A stretch of DNA of 64,000 bases, from assembly GCA_019915135.1 (NCBI GenBank), contig JAHLMK010000015.1:868001-932000 (forward strand). The letters run 5' to 3'. Shown here one piece after another: positions 35,022 through 46,288 of the stretch (the stretch's first letter is position 1; every line of letters starts with the position of its first letter). The DNA comes from Strobilurus pachycystidiatus (Eukaryota; Basidiomycota; Agaricomycetes; Agaricales; Physalacriaceae). The notes beneath the pieces were generated by a model. It was not told the origin of the DNA and ran no database searches. It saw only the letters and a list, made by a program, of their open reading frames with translations. The position numbers were made by a program, and so were the translations under genes.

Positions 35022-35078
35022 GATGGTGATGGTCAAAAGGTAAGGATTAGTTCAGCCACGTGCTTCACTCTCTTCATC
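35022..35078. promoter_or_regulatory. 57-bp divergent promoter between GDP-fucose synthase and FAD synthetase
   Basis: The two ATGs (35021 minus, 35079 plus) are separated by 57 bp, so both 5' UTRs and core promoters must fit here or reach into the neighbouring coding sequence. I see no TATA box. Confidence 0.6.
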
Positions 35079-36161
35079 ATGGACTTTCACAAAATCGCAG
35101 ACGATGTCTACTCGCTGGCGGCCTCGTCAGATCCCATCGCGCCGCTTGTCAAGGAGGCGCTGGATGTTATTGAGGAGGGACTGAATACCCATGGGTATGT
35201 CGCGCTGTGTCATTCGCCATGCCGTCAGACCAGTAACTTGACTTGCAAGGCAGGATCGACTGTCCATCAGCTTCAACGGTGGCAAAGACTGTGTGTGCAT
35301 GCAATTTGATGGTCGACTGCTAGCCATTTAATCCACCCCATAGGCACCGTGCTCCTCTATCTCTACGCCGGCGTACTAGCAAGGCGCTTTGACACCGTCA
35401 AGCCAATACACGGCCTCTACATCGCTGTGCCCTCTTCCTTCCCCGACCTCGAGATATTCATACAAGAGGCAGTCAAAGCCTACAATCTAGATCTCTTCCA
35501 CTGCACGCCTCCGACCGAACCAGTCGAAAGCGTCATAACGCCCTCTCAGACAACTGCTTCCGCTGATTACACATTATCTCGACCCATGGCCGCTGGGAAA
35601 GCCAAGGGCGGCATGGGCATGCTTCATGCACTAGAAGCTTACAAAGCGCGCTTCCCAGACATATCCGCTATACTCATTGGCACACGGAGGTCAGATCCGC
35701 ATGGCGGTGAGCACTTCCGCCCGCGTTCTACGCGTCTAATCCCGCTTACTTGCGTCCATTCAGCGACACTCTCCCACCGGAACATGACCGACGCAGGCTG
35801 GCCAGCCTTCGAGCGCATCAATCCCATCATAAACTGGTCTTACTCCGACGTATGGACATTCCTACGGCAGCTCCGCGTACCGTATTGTTGTCTGTATGAC
35901 CAAGGGTAAGACTCAACACGACACTATACCGCGGCTTTTTACTTACGTCGTGTGTCAAGATATACATCTTTGGGATCAACGTACAATACTTTTCCTAACC
36001 CAGCGTTACTCTGCTCGCCGTCACCTGAGGATCACTCACCTCCCGACTCAGCTGCATCGACCCCAAGATACGATCCCGCATTCAAGCTTTCCGACGGCAA
36101 TTTGGAGCGGTGTGGCAGGGGTATGAATCCGTCGGCGGTACCTGCAGCGGTGAGAGTTTGA
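35079..36161 (+). CDS. FAD1: FAD synthetase (FMN adenylyltransferase), PAPS-reductase fold
   Basis: Exons join MDFHKIADDVYSLAASSDP..GLNTHG to QDRLSISFNGGKDC, then TVLLYLYAGVLARRFD. They continue IHGLYIAVPSSFPDLEIFI, GMGMLHALEAYKARFPD, AILIGTRRSDPHG, INPIINWSYSDVWTFLRQLR, VPYCCLYDQG and YTSLGSTYNTFPNP. SFNGGKDC is the nucleotide-binding loop of the PAPS-reductase/ATP-pyrophosphatase fold. GTRRSDPHG and the W-S-Y-x-D-V-W block are typical of eukaryotic Fad1. The enzyme converts FMN and ATP to FAD. About 260 residues is normal length. It is convergent with the UNC93-like gene. Confidence 0.88.
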
Positions 36162-36362
36162 ACTGATGTATCGAGATCTGTAAAGATGCTTCGGATAGGG
36201 TGATTGAGGACTGCATCGTGTCCTAGTAGTGCGCGAGCAAATAGACTGTCAAGAAGTTATATCATCAAATCTATATGTTGTTCTATGTAGATATATCTTG
36301 CGCTCGAAAACCAAACGCCATTGTAGAGTATGTATAGAGTACTCATGGAGATGATGAAGTCG

Positions 36363-38299
36363 TTATGAAACCGCTACATCCTCCGACGATACCTTCTTCT
36401 CGTCAACCTCATCAGAATCCTCAGAAACCTGTTGACACAGAATGAAATTTACAGCAGTTTTGTTTTACATGAATGGACGTACCACCACGACGTCGCTGTG
36501 TTCCTTGACACCGTAAATGACAAGACCACAGCATGGTAAGGCAACCATGAGCATAGCAAAGTTGGCGATCAACTCGCTGAGGAAAGGAGTGGCGACGGCA
36601 TCGACGCCAAAGGCGATTGCTGCTCCACCAGACCTAGAGATTAATGGATCAATTTAGGTGCTTCACGAGAGTCGTATGGTACGCACTGGACAGCCTTGTA
36701 GAAACCGGCCTACGTAGCCCGTAAGTGATGTGAAAGAAATTCAATAGAGATACGCACATAACGGGCAAGAGTGAAAGCTAGAAAGACATCTCTCAGTTAT
36801 ACGCATCAAAAATCCAGGCATCCCCACTCACGATCGTTCGTCAAACTGCCCATAACCCAATACGTCAAGCTCTGTACGAATGCGTCGTTGATGTAGAAGA
36901 AGAACTGCAGCGCAGCGGGCTTGGCAAGGGCCGTCGAGTCCTTGTAGTTGATCTTGGGGTCGAAGACCGTAGCCCTAGTGAAGGTGACCTGGTATGAGAT
37001 GGCACACGACCATATAGTGATGGCGGATGAGAGAACGACGGCGAGCCCGACAAAGCCGCGCTTGCGGCGCCCGAGCCATTTGAGGTCGAGGATGAATCCG
37101 ATGATGAGGGCGCCGCAGATAGACGCAACCCCTGTGAGGACGCCGTTAAGGGCACGGGTCGAAGAATCCAGAAGGGCGAAGGCCATGGCACCCTGGTAGG
37201 TGTAGAAGAAGTTACTCGCGAAAGAGATGGGGAAGAGGAGGAGCATGTCGCGGTTCTTGAAGAGGCTGTCATGGGAGAAACAACACGTCAAAACCTGACA
37301 AGTAAGAAGGGGAGGGCGCCGAGCTCATACCCAACGAAACCTGAGACTTCCTCCCGGAACGTGGTAGTCGAGTGCAGCTCCACACGCGTCCCATCCGAGC
37401 GGAGAATCTCCGAAGGCGGGAGGATGAAGAAACAAAGACAGGAACCAAACGCCATAACGATGATAATCGCCAAGTATGTGGTTGTCTTCACGGCGTCCAA
37501 TCCCCCGTTCTGCACATTGATAGCAAAGGCCATGATGGATCCGATGAGCGACCTAACGGAGCATCGTTAGCAGCAGGAACAGAGATGTCAGATAGAGGAG
37601 ATACTAACCCAGCTTGGAAGACCTGGATAGCGTTCCAATATCAAGTCAGCGCAGTTTTTCGAGAAGCGAAGAGTATAAGGAGGTACGCACACCCCAGAAC
37701 ATGCCAATAGCCCTGCCCTTGTCTTTTTCACTGGGATAGGACATCATGATACACCCTTGCGCCGACCACAGTAGGGCAGCTTGAGAGGCGGAAGTCAATA
37801 CCGGTGTCGTGGACTCTATGAGTGATGCAGCGTCTCACCAGTAAGACCAAGGACTCCGCCAGCAAAGATGAGGAACCAGCGCGTGCCCTGCTCCTGGAAA
37901 CACCAGAGGGAGCCAATGTAGAGCATGTATCCCAAAGTGCCGAGGAATAGCGTCAGGCGCGGACCGAGAATGTTGTTGATAGATCCGCCAAAGAAACCCG
38001 CGATGCAGAAAACGCCGTATAAAACTCCATTAGCGGTATCAGAGAGGGCACTGGGGATTCAAAGTGCTCAGCCAATGGCGTCGAAGAGATAGGCTGACGA
38101 CGAACATGTCCTGTGTACCCCCTAACGAACGAAGCAATGGTCAAAAGAGGTGCACAAGAAACGAAACTTGGAAGATCGTACCAGCTCCGAGCTGTTGAAT
38201 GGCGCTGAACATGCCCACGGTGCAGAAGCACACGAAGCCAACCATGAAGACCTGCGCCATAGGCGTGTGGTACCACGACGGGTAGGTGATCTTGAGCAT
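36363..38299 (-). CDS. UNC93-like major-facilitator membrane protein
   Basis: Exons read MLKITYPSWYHTPMAQVFMV, GFVCFCTVGMFSAIQQLGAG, LLWSAQGCIMMSYPSEKDKG, GMFWGVFQAGSLIGSIMAFA, NRDMLLLFPISFASNFFYTY, RALNGVLTGVASICGALIIG and SLTYWVMGSLTND. They continue ARYAGFYKAVQSGGAAIAFG and end VDEKKVSSEDVAVS. These hydrophobic blocks match fungal UNC93/DUF895-type MFS proteins with about 11-12 membrane segments and an acidic cytosolic tail. The substrate is unknown. A short upstream exon (about 38328-38360, DKARAPTIAA) may precede MLKITYP, so the true N-terminus could extend to about 38460. Confidence 0.75.
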
Positions 38300-38868
38300 C
38301 GTTGTCCGACACTGGGGCAAGAACAAAAAGAAGGAGGGCGAAGGGAACCCAAACCGCTGCAATCGTCGGAGCGCGAGCTTTATCTGAAAAGTTAGTGTCT
38401 CAGGGGGTGGATGAATGGGGAGTGGGAAGGTGTAATCTCATGGATGAGGGAGGTATGCCTGCCATGGCACGCGATAAGAAAGCGCCTTGAGTTGAAATTC
38501 ACGCGAAAACGTGACTGCCCCTCCAAGCCTTTCCCGAAACTATCGAATATATTTGCGGGCTATGGACGACCGTGATTGTCTCGCGACTCTGGCCATAGGG
38601 CGCAAGCAGACTTCAAGTTGTTGATCTATTGTTGAATGGACTCGCGTCAATAGGCTCGTGAGCCCGCTCCTCGTGCCCGCGGCAGAACCGAGATCTTGGC
38701 ACGAAAGATTAACTTGCTCGCCCAAGTTGGCGCTGCAATGATGAGAAGCCGTCGACTTCAGAACGTCGAGTGTTGACGAAAGTGGCTTTGATCAGACCAA
38801 CGCGACGCGGAGTCTACAGAAGTGAGAGTGAAAAAAACATCCATAAGGATTCGAGCAATACAAGCAAT
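38300..38868. other. Intergenic
   Basis: Between two minus-strand genes. It may contain the first exon(s) of the UNC93-like gene near 38330-38460. Nothing else was recognised. Confidence 0.45.
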
Positions 38869-39642
38869 CTAGGCATCGTCCTCGTCCACAACCTCTTCGA
38901 TGCGTGCACTGCCCGGGGGTGGTGGCGGCATAGCCGTCGTCGTCCCGGTGGCCGCCTTCTCCTTGCCCTTGTCCGTCCTTCTCTTCTTCTTCTTCTTGGG
39001 GAGATCCCACTCCCACAGCGGGATGAACGACTCGACAAAGCCCACGTCCGCGAACAGCTTCGGGAATATCCAGATGCCGGGGCTGGCGACGACGATGGTG
39101 ATGATGTAGAAAATGAGGCGCAGGATGGCGATGACGAAGAATAGCGCGATGAGGCCGAGCATGCCCATGCTGAGGTACCACACGCCGAGGCGCATGGTGG
39201 GCGGCCAGAGCGGGAACATGACGCCGCCGAGCATGATGGCGACCATGAGCACGCCACCCGCATACGTGGTCCACTGCGAGCCGTCGTAGAACCACGCGTA
39301 ATATTCGTCCTCCGCCCATTTCTGCTCCGGCATGATCTGGAGCGTCTTTGGCGACGAGGAGGAGGTCCCAGACGGGCCGAAGCGCTGGACGCGGATGTAG
39401 AATGCGAATGTGTGCACGGCGTGGAGGACGGTCATCGCCTCGGTCTCGTTGGTGACGGTGGGCATGCCCTTTTTCTTCTGGTAGGCGGGCGAGAGGAGCG
39501 CCTTGACGGCGGATTTTCCTTTGAAGTAGTCGACCCGCTTCCCGTTCAGCGCCCCCACTCTGACCTTCATCCCCGCGCTGCCACTGCGCAGGAAATCGGC
39601 AACCTTTTTCAGCTCCGGAGGCGCTTTGGCCTGCTGCTCCAT
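38869..39642 (-). CDS. SEC62: Protein translocation protein Sec62
   Basis: Single-exon ORF of 257 residues. The N-terminal cytosolic domain is LKKVADFLRSGSAGMKVRVG, then RVDYFKGKSAVKALLSPAYQ. Two membrane segments follow (YAGGVLMVAIMLGGVMFPLW and LGLIALFFVIAILRLIFYII), separated by a very short luminal loop. The cytosolic C-terminus has WIFPKLFADVGFVESFIPLW, a Lys/Arg run (PKKKKKRR) and an acidic end. This is the layout of fungal Sec62, the ER membrane partner of the Sec61-Sec63 channel in post-translational import. Confidence 0.92.
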   Translation of the reverse strand: MEQQAKAPPELKKVADFLRSGSAGMKVRVGALNGKRVDYFKGKSAVKALLSPAYQKKKGMPTVTNETEAMTVLHAVHTFAFYIRVQRFGPSGTSSSSPKTLQIMPEQKWAEDEYYAWFYDGSQWTTYAGGVLMVAIMLGGVMFPLWPPTMRLGVWYLSMGMLGLIALFFVIAILRLIFYIITIVVASPGIWIFPKLFADVGFVESFIPLWEWDLPKKKKKRRTDKGKEKAATGTTTAMPPPPPGSARIEEVVDEDDA

Positions 39643-39864
39643 GACGGCGGGATTACTGAGGGATGAAGGGTGTAATGACGGGTGAGAGAAAGGACAAGGT
39701 CTTGTTGATGATGGTTTACGGTCAAACGTGTCCAGGTCGTGTCCCGATCAGGTATCGCCTTCGCCTTACTGGGAGCCACAATATAACCAAGAAAAAGCTC
39801 TAAGAAATTCCAAAGTACAAGCTAATAGTGCAGTCCGTCCGAAATTACTCGTAAGCTGATACCC

Positions 39865-41310
39865 TTAGTTTTGATCCTCAACCAGGCTCTTCGCAGCCTT
39901 CAAGTCGGCAGTCACCATCTCCTCCACAAGAGATTCAAAGTCAACTTTGCGCTTCCAGCCCAAAACACGTTCCGCCTTTGCAGGGTTGCCGAGGAGGAGG
40001 CTAAAGGAATGCTCTCAGTACGAAGACACTGCAATAACCACCAATGGCACTTACTCGACTTCAGCTGGTCGGAAGTATTTCGGGTCCACTTTCACGACGA
40101 CCTTTCCAGTCTTGGTGTCGACGGCCTGCTCATCAACACCTTGGCCTGTCCATCTGAGGTACACATTCAGCATCCGATACGGATACGAGATATGTCAAAC
40201 AAAGACACGCACTGCAAGTCCATGCCGAGGTGTTTGAACGACTTGTTCACAAACTCCCGAACAGGGTGGGTTTCGCCGGTAGCGAGGACGAAGTCTTCGG
40301 GGGTCGGTTGCTGGAGCATGAGCCACATCCCCTCGACATAGTCGCGTGCTAGTGCAAGAGATAATGAGCAACAAGAACGAAACATGCGGGTAGGCGCGTA
40401 CCATGTCCCCAATCACGCTGCGCATCGATGTTACCCAGGTACAAGCAAGACTGCTTGCCCAAAGAGATATCCGCCGCCGCCCTCGATATCTTCCTGGTCA
40501 CGAACGTACGTCCTCGCCGCGGACTCTCGTGGTTGAACAAGATCCCATTGCAAGCATACATCCCATACGCCTCACGGTAGTTGGTCACGATCCAGTAGGC
40601 GTACAATTTTGCGCATCCATAAGGGGACCGGGGATAGAACGGCGTGGTCTCGCTCTGCGGCGTTTCCACGACCTTGCCGTACAGCTCAGACGTCGAGGCC
40701 TGGTAGAAGCGAACATGCTTTTCGAGCCCGCAGGTGCGGATAGCGTCTAGGAGGCGGAGGGTGCCGAGGCCGTCGACGTCGCCAGTGTACTCTGCCATCT
40801 CGAAGGAGACCTTGACGTGCGACTGGGCGCCGAGGTTGTAGACCTCCGTGGGCTGCACCTGGGCGATGATGTACACGAGGTTGGTACTATCGCTGAGATC
40901 GCCGTAGTGGAGCTTGAATTTGTTGGGGCCTGCGCGCATGTCGGTTAGCCTACGTCTAGCGGGATGACTTTTTAATTACGCTCGTGCTGGTCCTCGTACA
41001 GGTGGTGCAGACGACCGGTGTTGAAGCTGGACGAGCGGCGAATAATGCCATGGACTTGGTAGCCCTTCGAGAGGAGGAGTTCGGTACTGATGGGGCGTCA
41101 AGGCCATCTAGTGGACGAATAAGAGTAGGGACATACAGATAAGAACCGTCCTGGCCAGTTATGCCTGCAGATCAAAGTGGTCAACGGAGGAGACTCGCTC
41201 GAAGCGCCTGGACGCGCACCGGAGATGAGGGCGACCTTGCGCTTGCGATACTCCTCCGCGGACGGAAGGTCGAGCTTAGCGAAGGATGGGACAGCGTCAG
41301 AGATGGACAT
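39865..41310 (-). CDS. GMD: GDP-mannose 4,6-dehydratase
   Basis: The start [20 protein letters not shown] leads to RKVALISG. After an intron comes ITGQDGSYL, the NADP-binding loop. Then [90 protein letters not shown] (catalytic Tyr-x3-Lys), [16 protein letters not shown] and [16 protein letters not shown]. The C-terminus is [16 protein letters not shown] and ends VEDQN. These are diagnostic of GDP-D-mannose dehydratase, which makes GDP-4-keto-6-deoxy-D-mannose, the substrate of the synthase at 33620-35021. Several short introns occur. Confidence 0.92.
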
Positions 41311-41660
41311 GGTGGTGGGAGGTAAGAATCAAAAGGCGGAGTCCGCGAAATGCCAAACCCGATCCAAATGATCGCAGTTAACAAATATTATTTTGCCCCT
41401 CAGATCTATCGCTTGCCCTTGCGTGTCACTGAGGCGATGATAACTCAATAACGCGTTTAGGCTTCATGGGACAATTATTTCGTACTAGCTGCTTTGTTAC
41501 CCGAAGCGAAAACAGTGCGAGAAGGTGATTTTTGGCCGTGCCACTGCCAAGGGCCATGCTCGAGTTGACATCGTGTTTATATTACATCAATGGCCCTGTA
41601 TATGATATGTACATACGGGGTCTCGTTGCGACTGGATTGCGATGCCGTCCAAGGTCTTCA
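41311..41660. other. Intergenic
   Basis: 350 bp between two minus-strand genes, presumably the GMD promoter and the 3' flank of the kinase gene. No motif stands out. Confidence 0.5.
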
Positions 41661-42479
41661 TCAACTGGTCTTTATTTTGGGACCAAACTGACGCCACAAG
41701 GCCCGAAAACCTAAGATGCATGCAGCCGACACGACGCCACAAGGTGGGACTAGCCAGCTCAATATCCATGTCCACCCCGCCGATTCTCGCATACCTGCGA
41801 CGAATGCCGTCACCTGCCTGTCAAGGTCCTCCCTAGTACCGGAATTGTCAATGACAAGGTCGGCATATTTGACCTTCGCCTCGATGGGCAACTGTGAAGA
41901 AAGCCTGGAAGAGGCTTCTTCGCGCGTAGATCCATCTCGTTGCATGAGCCGCTCAAGTTGAACATCCTCCGGACTAGAATGAGAGATCAATTGTATACCA
42001 GCCGAGATGCGAGGATGAAGGAACTTACCAGTACACAACCGCAACTTGGGCGACCAACTTCCACAACGGCCCCTCTATCAAGAGTGGTACGTCAAGAACG
42101 CAGTACCTGTATCCTTGGACCCAATACTTGATAACCTCCCAGAGCATGGTTCTGCGGATAGCAGGGTGCAAGATCCCATTGAGTTTGCGCCTCTTCGCTT
42201 CATCCTTGAAGATGACTGAGCCCAAAGCCTTTCGGTCCAGCGAGCCATCAGGAAGAAGAACCTCGTTCCCGAAGAAAGCAACAATCTTCCTCAGGCCAGC
42301 TGAGCCGGGCTCGACGACCCGACGGGCTATGACATCCGCGTCGACGATAGGTACACCTTTCTCGCGTAGAATGGAGGACACAGTAGATTTTCCAGTAGCG
42401 ATACCTCCAGTCAGCCCAACAACTAAAGAAGATATCGTCAGCCTGCACCGGGAACGACGGAGCACCGCGTACCATACAT
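41661..42479 (-). CDS. CAB5: Dephospho-CoA kinase with a C-terminal membrane segment
   Basis: A tiny first exon (ATG TAT G) joins MY to VVGLTGGIATGKSTVSSIL, the P-loop of CoaE-type kinases. Then VPIVDADVIARRVVEPGSAG, LRKIVAFFGNEVLLPDGSLD, RKALGSVIF, LNGILHPAIRRTM and VLDVPLLIEGPLWKLVAQVA. After an intron come VYCPEDVQLERLMQRDGSTR, EEASSRLSSQLP and the VIDNSGTREDLDRQV end block. The enzyme phosphorylates dephospho-CoA, the last step of CoA synthesis. The C-terminus adds a hydrophobic stretch (WILSWLVPPCGVVSAACILG) and a basic tail, suggesting a tail anchor, perhaps at mitochondria or ER. It starts 150 bp from the divergent F-box-like gene. Confidence 0.88.
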
Positions 42480-42628
42480 GGTGGTCGCTGGTCAAGCAGC
42501 AGCGCTTGGGCGGCGGCCGGATCGACCTTCCGAAGGACGTCATACCACGTGGTCATTCCGTTCTTATTGGCGGCAGCGGGCGCCAACCCTGACCGTTATT
42601 CCACCCACTGTCCTCCCTTTCTGCGTGA

Positions 42629-43644
42629 ATGCGGAATATGGTCCCCGTCGAAGTTCTCATCGAAATCCTAGACTATGCGATACCCATTCATCCCGAGGTG
42701 ACTTGTATTCTGCGGACGAATTCTCTCTTCCTCGTGGTCTCCCGGAGGATCCTGCACCAGAGCCTCCACTTCCGCAGTGTTTCCCAGCTGGAACGGTTTG
42801 CCCGGGCGCTCCAGACTTCCTCCTTGGCATGCTCTCCCCGCTACATCGAGGTAGATATTGCGGGAGGCGCGTCGGACGCGATATTTCCGGCATTGGACGC
42901 CACCTTGCGGCAGATCTGCAGCGACCCAATTGCCAAAGTGATTGACAGTGGGACGGGCAGCAAGCTGGTGCTCGACCGTCTTCGGCTCGTCGCCAACTCG
43001 CACGTCGCGGATCCATACCCGGAGACGGTGTACGATGCGCTGAGCAAAGTCAAGTACGCCCTCGGCTCACACTAGGGCGTTTGCTGACCGCTGTGTGTAC
43101 TCAGCCCATCGTACTTTTCTTGGACGGGCCCAGATCCGCGACACCACTTTTCTACTGCTGTGAGCCTACCAGCCTTGGTATCCTTGGGGTACACCGACTC
43201 ATTTCCATCTACCAGATTGTAGCGACCGTAACGCCGCACCTCTTTTCTGCTTTGGCCGAATGGACCAACCTTCAGGACCTCGAGCTCGCCAACATGGCCT
43301 TCTACCCCTCCTCCGCGCCGCTCCCGTACATCCCTTCTTTGCGCTCCTTATATCTGGACCAGGTCGTATACCTGCACGCAACGGCGGTCGCCGCATTTCT
43401 CGTCGGCAGCGTCAATACATTGCAGACAATGACGTTGGTCGACGTCTACCACGAGAGCATCTGGGGGCCCAGGGTGAAGAAGGACCATGTACTTGCGGCC
43501 GTTCCGGACGAGCTGCGAGACGCTATCAGCCCGCTACTCTCTGTCAAATACCAGACTGAAAGGCTTATGGGAGGCGATCGCTTTCACCCCGAGTCGCGGT
43601 GGGGAGTGTGTTGCCCCGGTTCGAAATGTGAGATTTACCGTTGA
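42629..43644 (+). CDS. F-box-like protein of the Agaricomycete leucine-rich type
   Basis: MRNMVPVEVLIEILDYAIPI resembles the F-box helix start (P-x-E-x-L-x-x-I). LFLVVSRRILHQSLHFRSVS follows. Two introns (about 43052-43108 and 43159-43218) join LSKV to NPSYFSWTGPDPRHHFSTA and then IVATVTPHLFSALAEWTNLQ, DLELANMAFYPSS. The NPSYF..GPDPRHHFS..HLF..L..W..L block recurs in mushroom F-box protein families, as I remember them. It would act as a substrate adaptor of SCF ubiquitin ligases. The target is unknown. Start ATG at 42629. A second in-frame ATG follows at 42638. Confidence 0.65.
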
Positions 43645-44613
43645 GATGTTGGCAAGACGTTCCTGATGTGATGTTCTCGGTCTCAGCTTCTGGAACTTGA
43701 TTATCTCGATCCTCACATGTCGATTTCGTTGACACGAGAAGACACCGGACAGCAGAGTACTCTGAAGAGCAGGGTTTGGCTCCATGCGCGATGTAGAGCG
43801 ACGGCGATTTCAGTCTCGCTCAGTCATCTTCATATTCTTTCTATAGTTCGTTGCATATGTATATTCTTTCTATAGTTCGTTGCATATGTTTTGTTGTAAA
43901 TGTACTGCATGTATTTGTATTGTTGTAACTGTACTACTTGTATTGATAAAATTGTATGATTTCGCGCCAACAATGCTAAATTGTCAATGCCTTTCGGCCG
44001 GCAAGGACGCCTCCTGTGTCTTTGCCTCCACCTCCACTCCCTCGAAGTCCACTCCCAAGCAGCATCCAGCTCCAATTGTTGCTGCATTACGAACCCATGG
44101 ATCTCCTGCCTCCCATGCGCTGCAGTGCTCTGTGCTCTGTCAATCATCCTCCGTAAAATTTCTGCCTGGGCAACATCCTCATGAAACATATGAACAAGTA
44201 ACACACTTGACATGCCCTTTTCACAAACCTGTTGGGATCTGAACCATTGCTGATATGTTGGGGGATGCCAATGGGGGGGCTTTGATGGCTTTGAGGAAGG
44301 CGGCGAGTTTTGGAACACCGGATATATAATCACGAAATGGACGCCAGCGAGGAGGAGGAGTGCCGATGGACTCGCGATTGCGGCCGGGAAGAAGCTGGAA
44401 TGGACACAGACAGGTATTCTCCATCGCTAGCCAGGTAACCGACCTTCTGTAATGAACAAGCAGCTTGCTTCTAATACCGCATCGTGGCAGGGTTCCGATG
44501 ATGACTTGCACTGCACTGCACGCGCGGCCTGTCTCCGAGCCTATCTCTTCTGCCTCGCACTTATCGCTCCCTCATTCCCGTCCAGCGTCCGTCCCTCCAC
44601 ATAACCGCAACCT
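43645..44613. other. Intergenic with a tandem duplication
   Basis: Nearly 1 kb. It holds the 29-bp tandem duplication (43832-43889) and a TGTA-rich stretch just after it. No gene was recognised on either strand. Confidence 0.5.
43832..43889. repeat. Perfect 29-bp tandem duplication
   Basis: Two adjacent identical 29-bp copies (43832-43860 and 43861-43889), each beginning ATATTCTTTC and ending GCATATGT. They lie in the 3' flank of the F-box-like gene. The lack of differences points to a recent event. Confidence 0.9.
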
Positions 44614-45527
44614 ATGGCTTTACGACGGGCATCAGCGTTCATATTGCACACCGCGTCCCTCGCGGCCATGTACTGGGCGTACATGGTACCCATACCCGCG
44701 CTCGACAAAATCATCGCGAACCAGTATGGCGGCACCTCTCAATTCCTGACGACCCACGGGTGAGCGCTGATTTTCGTTGAGAAAAATCTGGAAGTCTGAT
44801 CCCAATCAATAATGGCAAGCGTCTTCGCGGCGATGGCCACTATGGCTTTTGCGGCGTTGGCAGACGCATTTCCTAGCGTCGCTGGTAATCAAAGCCACCA
44901 ATTCAATCATGCCGAGAGATGCTAAACCGCGTTTGTATAGCGTTCCGCTCCGTCAAGCGAGGTCTCATGCTCTTGGCTATGCCTGTTCGTCTCTTTCTAT
45001 CCTTACCACACCCCCATGACAAACCGTGACCGTCATTTAGCTGGCCGCGGTCATCGCCTCCATCTACTGGTCCCTCTTCCTGCTCTCCCCCGACCTCATA
45101 ATGAAGGCATCCTCCTCCGACTCACTTGGAGAACCTTCTTCCTCCTCAGAAGCACCTGAACTCGTGCAAATCCCTCTAGCGGTCGACTTGGGTTTGCACG
45201 CTCTCCCAGGCACAGCCCTCGTCTTAGACTTCCTCCTTCTCGAGGTCAAGTATTCAAAGAAGGTGGCATCGTATTGGGGTCCTGGGGTGGCCGTGATGGC
45301 TTCCGTGTTGTATTCATCCTGGCAGGAGTACTGTTCGGGTATCAATGGCGTTTGTGAGTCTATGCATAGCAAACGTGTGCATGATGATGAATTGATTGAG
45401 TGACGATTGTACACTAGACCCGTACCCGTTTTTGGACACCACATTGGAGAAGCGTCTCGCAATTTACGCCGGCTCTGCTGTGGTTGCGTACGCGTCTTTC
45501 CGTGTATTGAATGCTTTGCATCGGTGA
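44614..45527 (+). CDS. FAR-17a/AIG1-like multi-pass membrane protein
   Basis: Exons join MALRRASAFILHTASLAAMY, GTSQFLTTHG, VFAAMATMAFAALADAFPSV, AFRSVKRGLMLLAMP, LAAVIASIYWSLFLLSPDLI, IPLAVDLGLHALPGTALVLD, SWQEYCSGINGV and YPYPFLDTTLEKRLAIYAGS. The pattern of about six membrane segments with D-L-x-x-H-A-x-P, a short F-L-x-x-E element and Y-P-Y-P-F-L matches the AIG1/ADTRP (FAR-17a) family. Animal members hydrolyse fatty-acid esters of hydroxy fatty acids, using a conserved Thr and His. Location is probably ER membrane. The fungal substrate is unknown. Confidence 0.8.
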
Positions 45528-46288
45528 ACGGTGCCGAATTCCGACTTTATAGACTATCTGTTTTCTCTCGTACCAAACAAGTTGGCTGGCAAAGCAAAAG
45601 AGAGTTGCTGGCATGCGGTGAGCACTCGCATGCCTTTCGAAGTACAATTGCTGTTTATGTTGTTTTTACAGACCTGTTCTCTTAATGCCACATCGCGGTC
45701 AGCGAGGACTTTTTGAAGAAAAGACCGACGTGAATTCACTTTGAACACTGATGATCATGCCAGTGAAGAAGCAGTCTCATTCTTTAGTAGCGGCCCTTCC
45801 GCGATCTCATCAATTTTGAATCCTTCACATTCTCTTCTTCCTAGCACTCATGTTCCTGCCTTACACACCCACACAGGACCCCTTTCGCCGCCCCAGAACC
45901 CTTGGAAGCAAATCTGATTGCAGTGTTGTGATTTGATGGACAGAGGGAACGTTCCTAGGCCTTGAAGGACAAGTAGTACGTGAGTCTCGAACTCTGGAGT
46001 GGACAGCCAAAGTCCCTAATGTGGGTCGACAGTCTCTGATGTGAGTCGCAAAGTCTCTATTCGGCGATGGCGCCGACCCAGCCCTACCTCGAATTACAAT
46101 GATCAGACGCGTCGCAAGGTCCAGTACCACATCCCGACCCCATGCCGCTGATACTTATCACTGCCAGTGGCATATCACCATTCCATCCATCCACTGACAT
46201 TGCATTGACGTTCGTTGTACCTCGCATTACAGAATGTGCCACTGGGCGTTTTATCAACCAAGGTCCAAGCCGCGGCGCGCTAGCGCTC
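45528..46288. other. Intergenic
   Basis: About 760 bp between two plus-strand genes. It contains a short imperfect 20-21 bp repeat (46011-46060) and otherwise nothing recognised. Confidence 0.5.
46011..46060. repeat. Imperfect 20-21 bp repeat, about 2.5 units
   Basis: Successive units AGTCCCTAATGTGGGTCGAC and AGTCTCTGATGTGAGTCGCA, then a partial AGTCTCTAT, lie about 230 bp upstream of the PIG-L gene start. Confidence 0.55.

Noticed and set aside
46142..46288. N-terminal extension of the PIG-L protein
   Set aside because: Starting at 46289 gives a normal signal-anchor directly before the catalytic domain. The extension has no family-like features.
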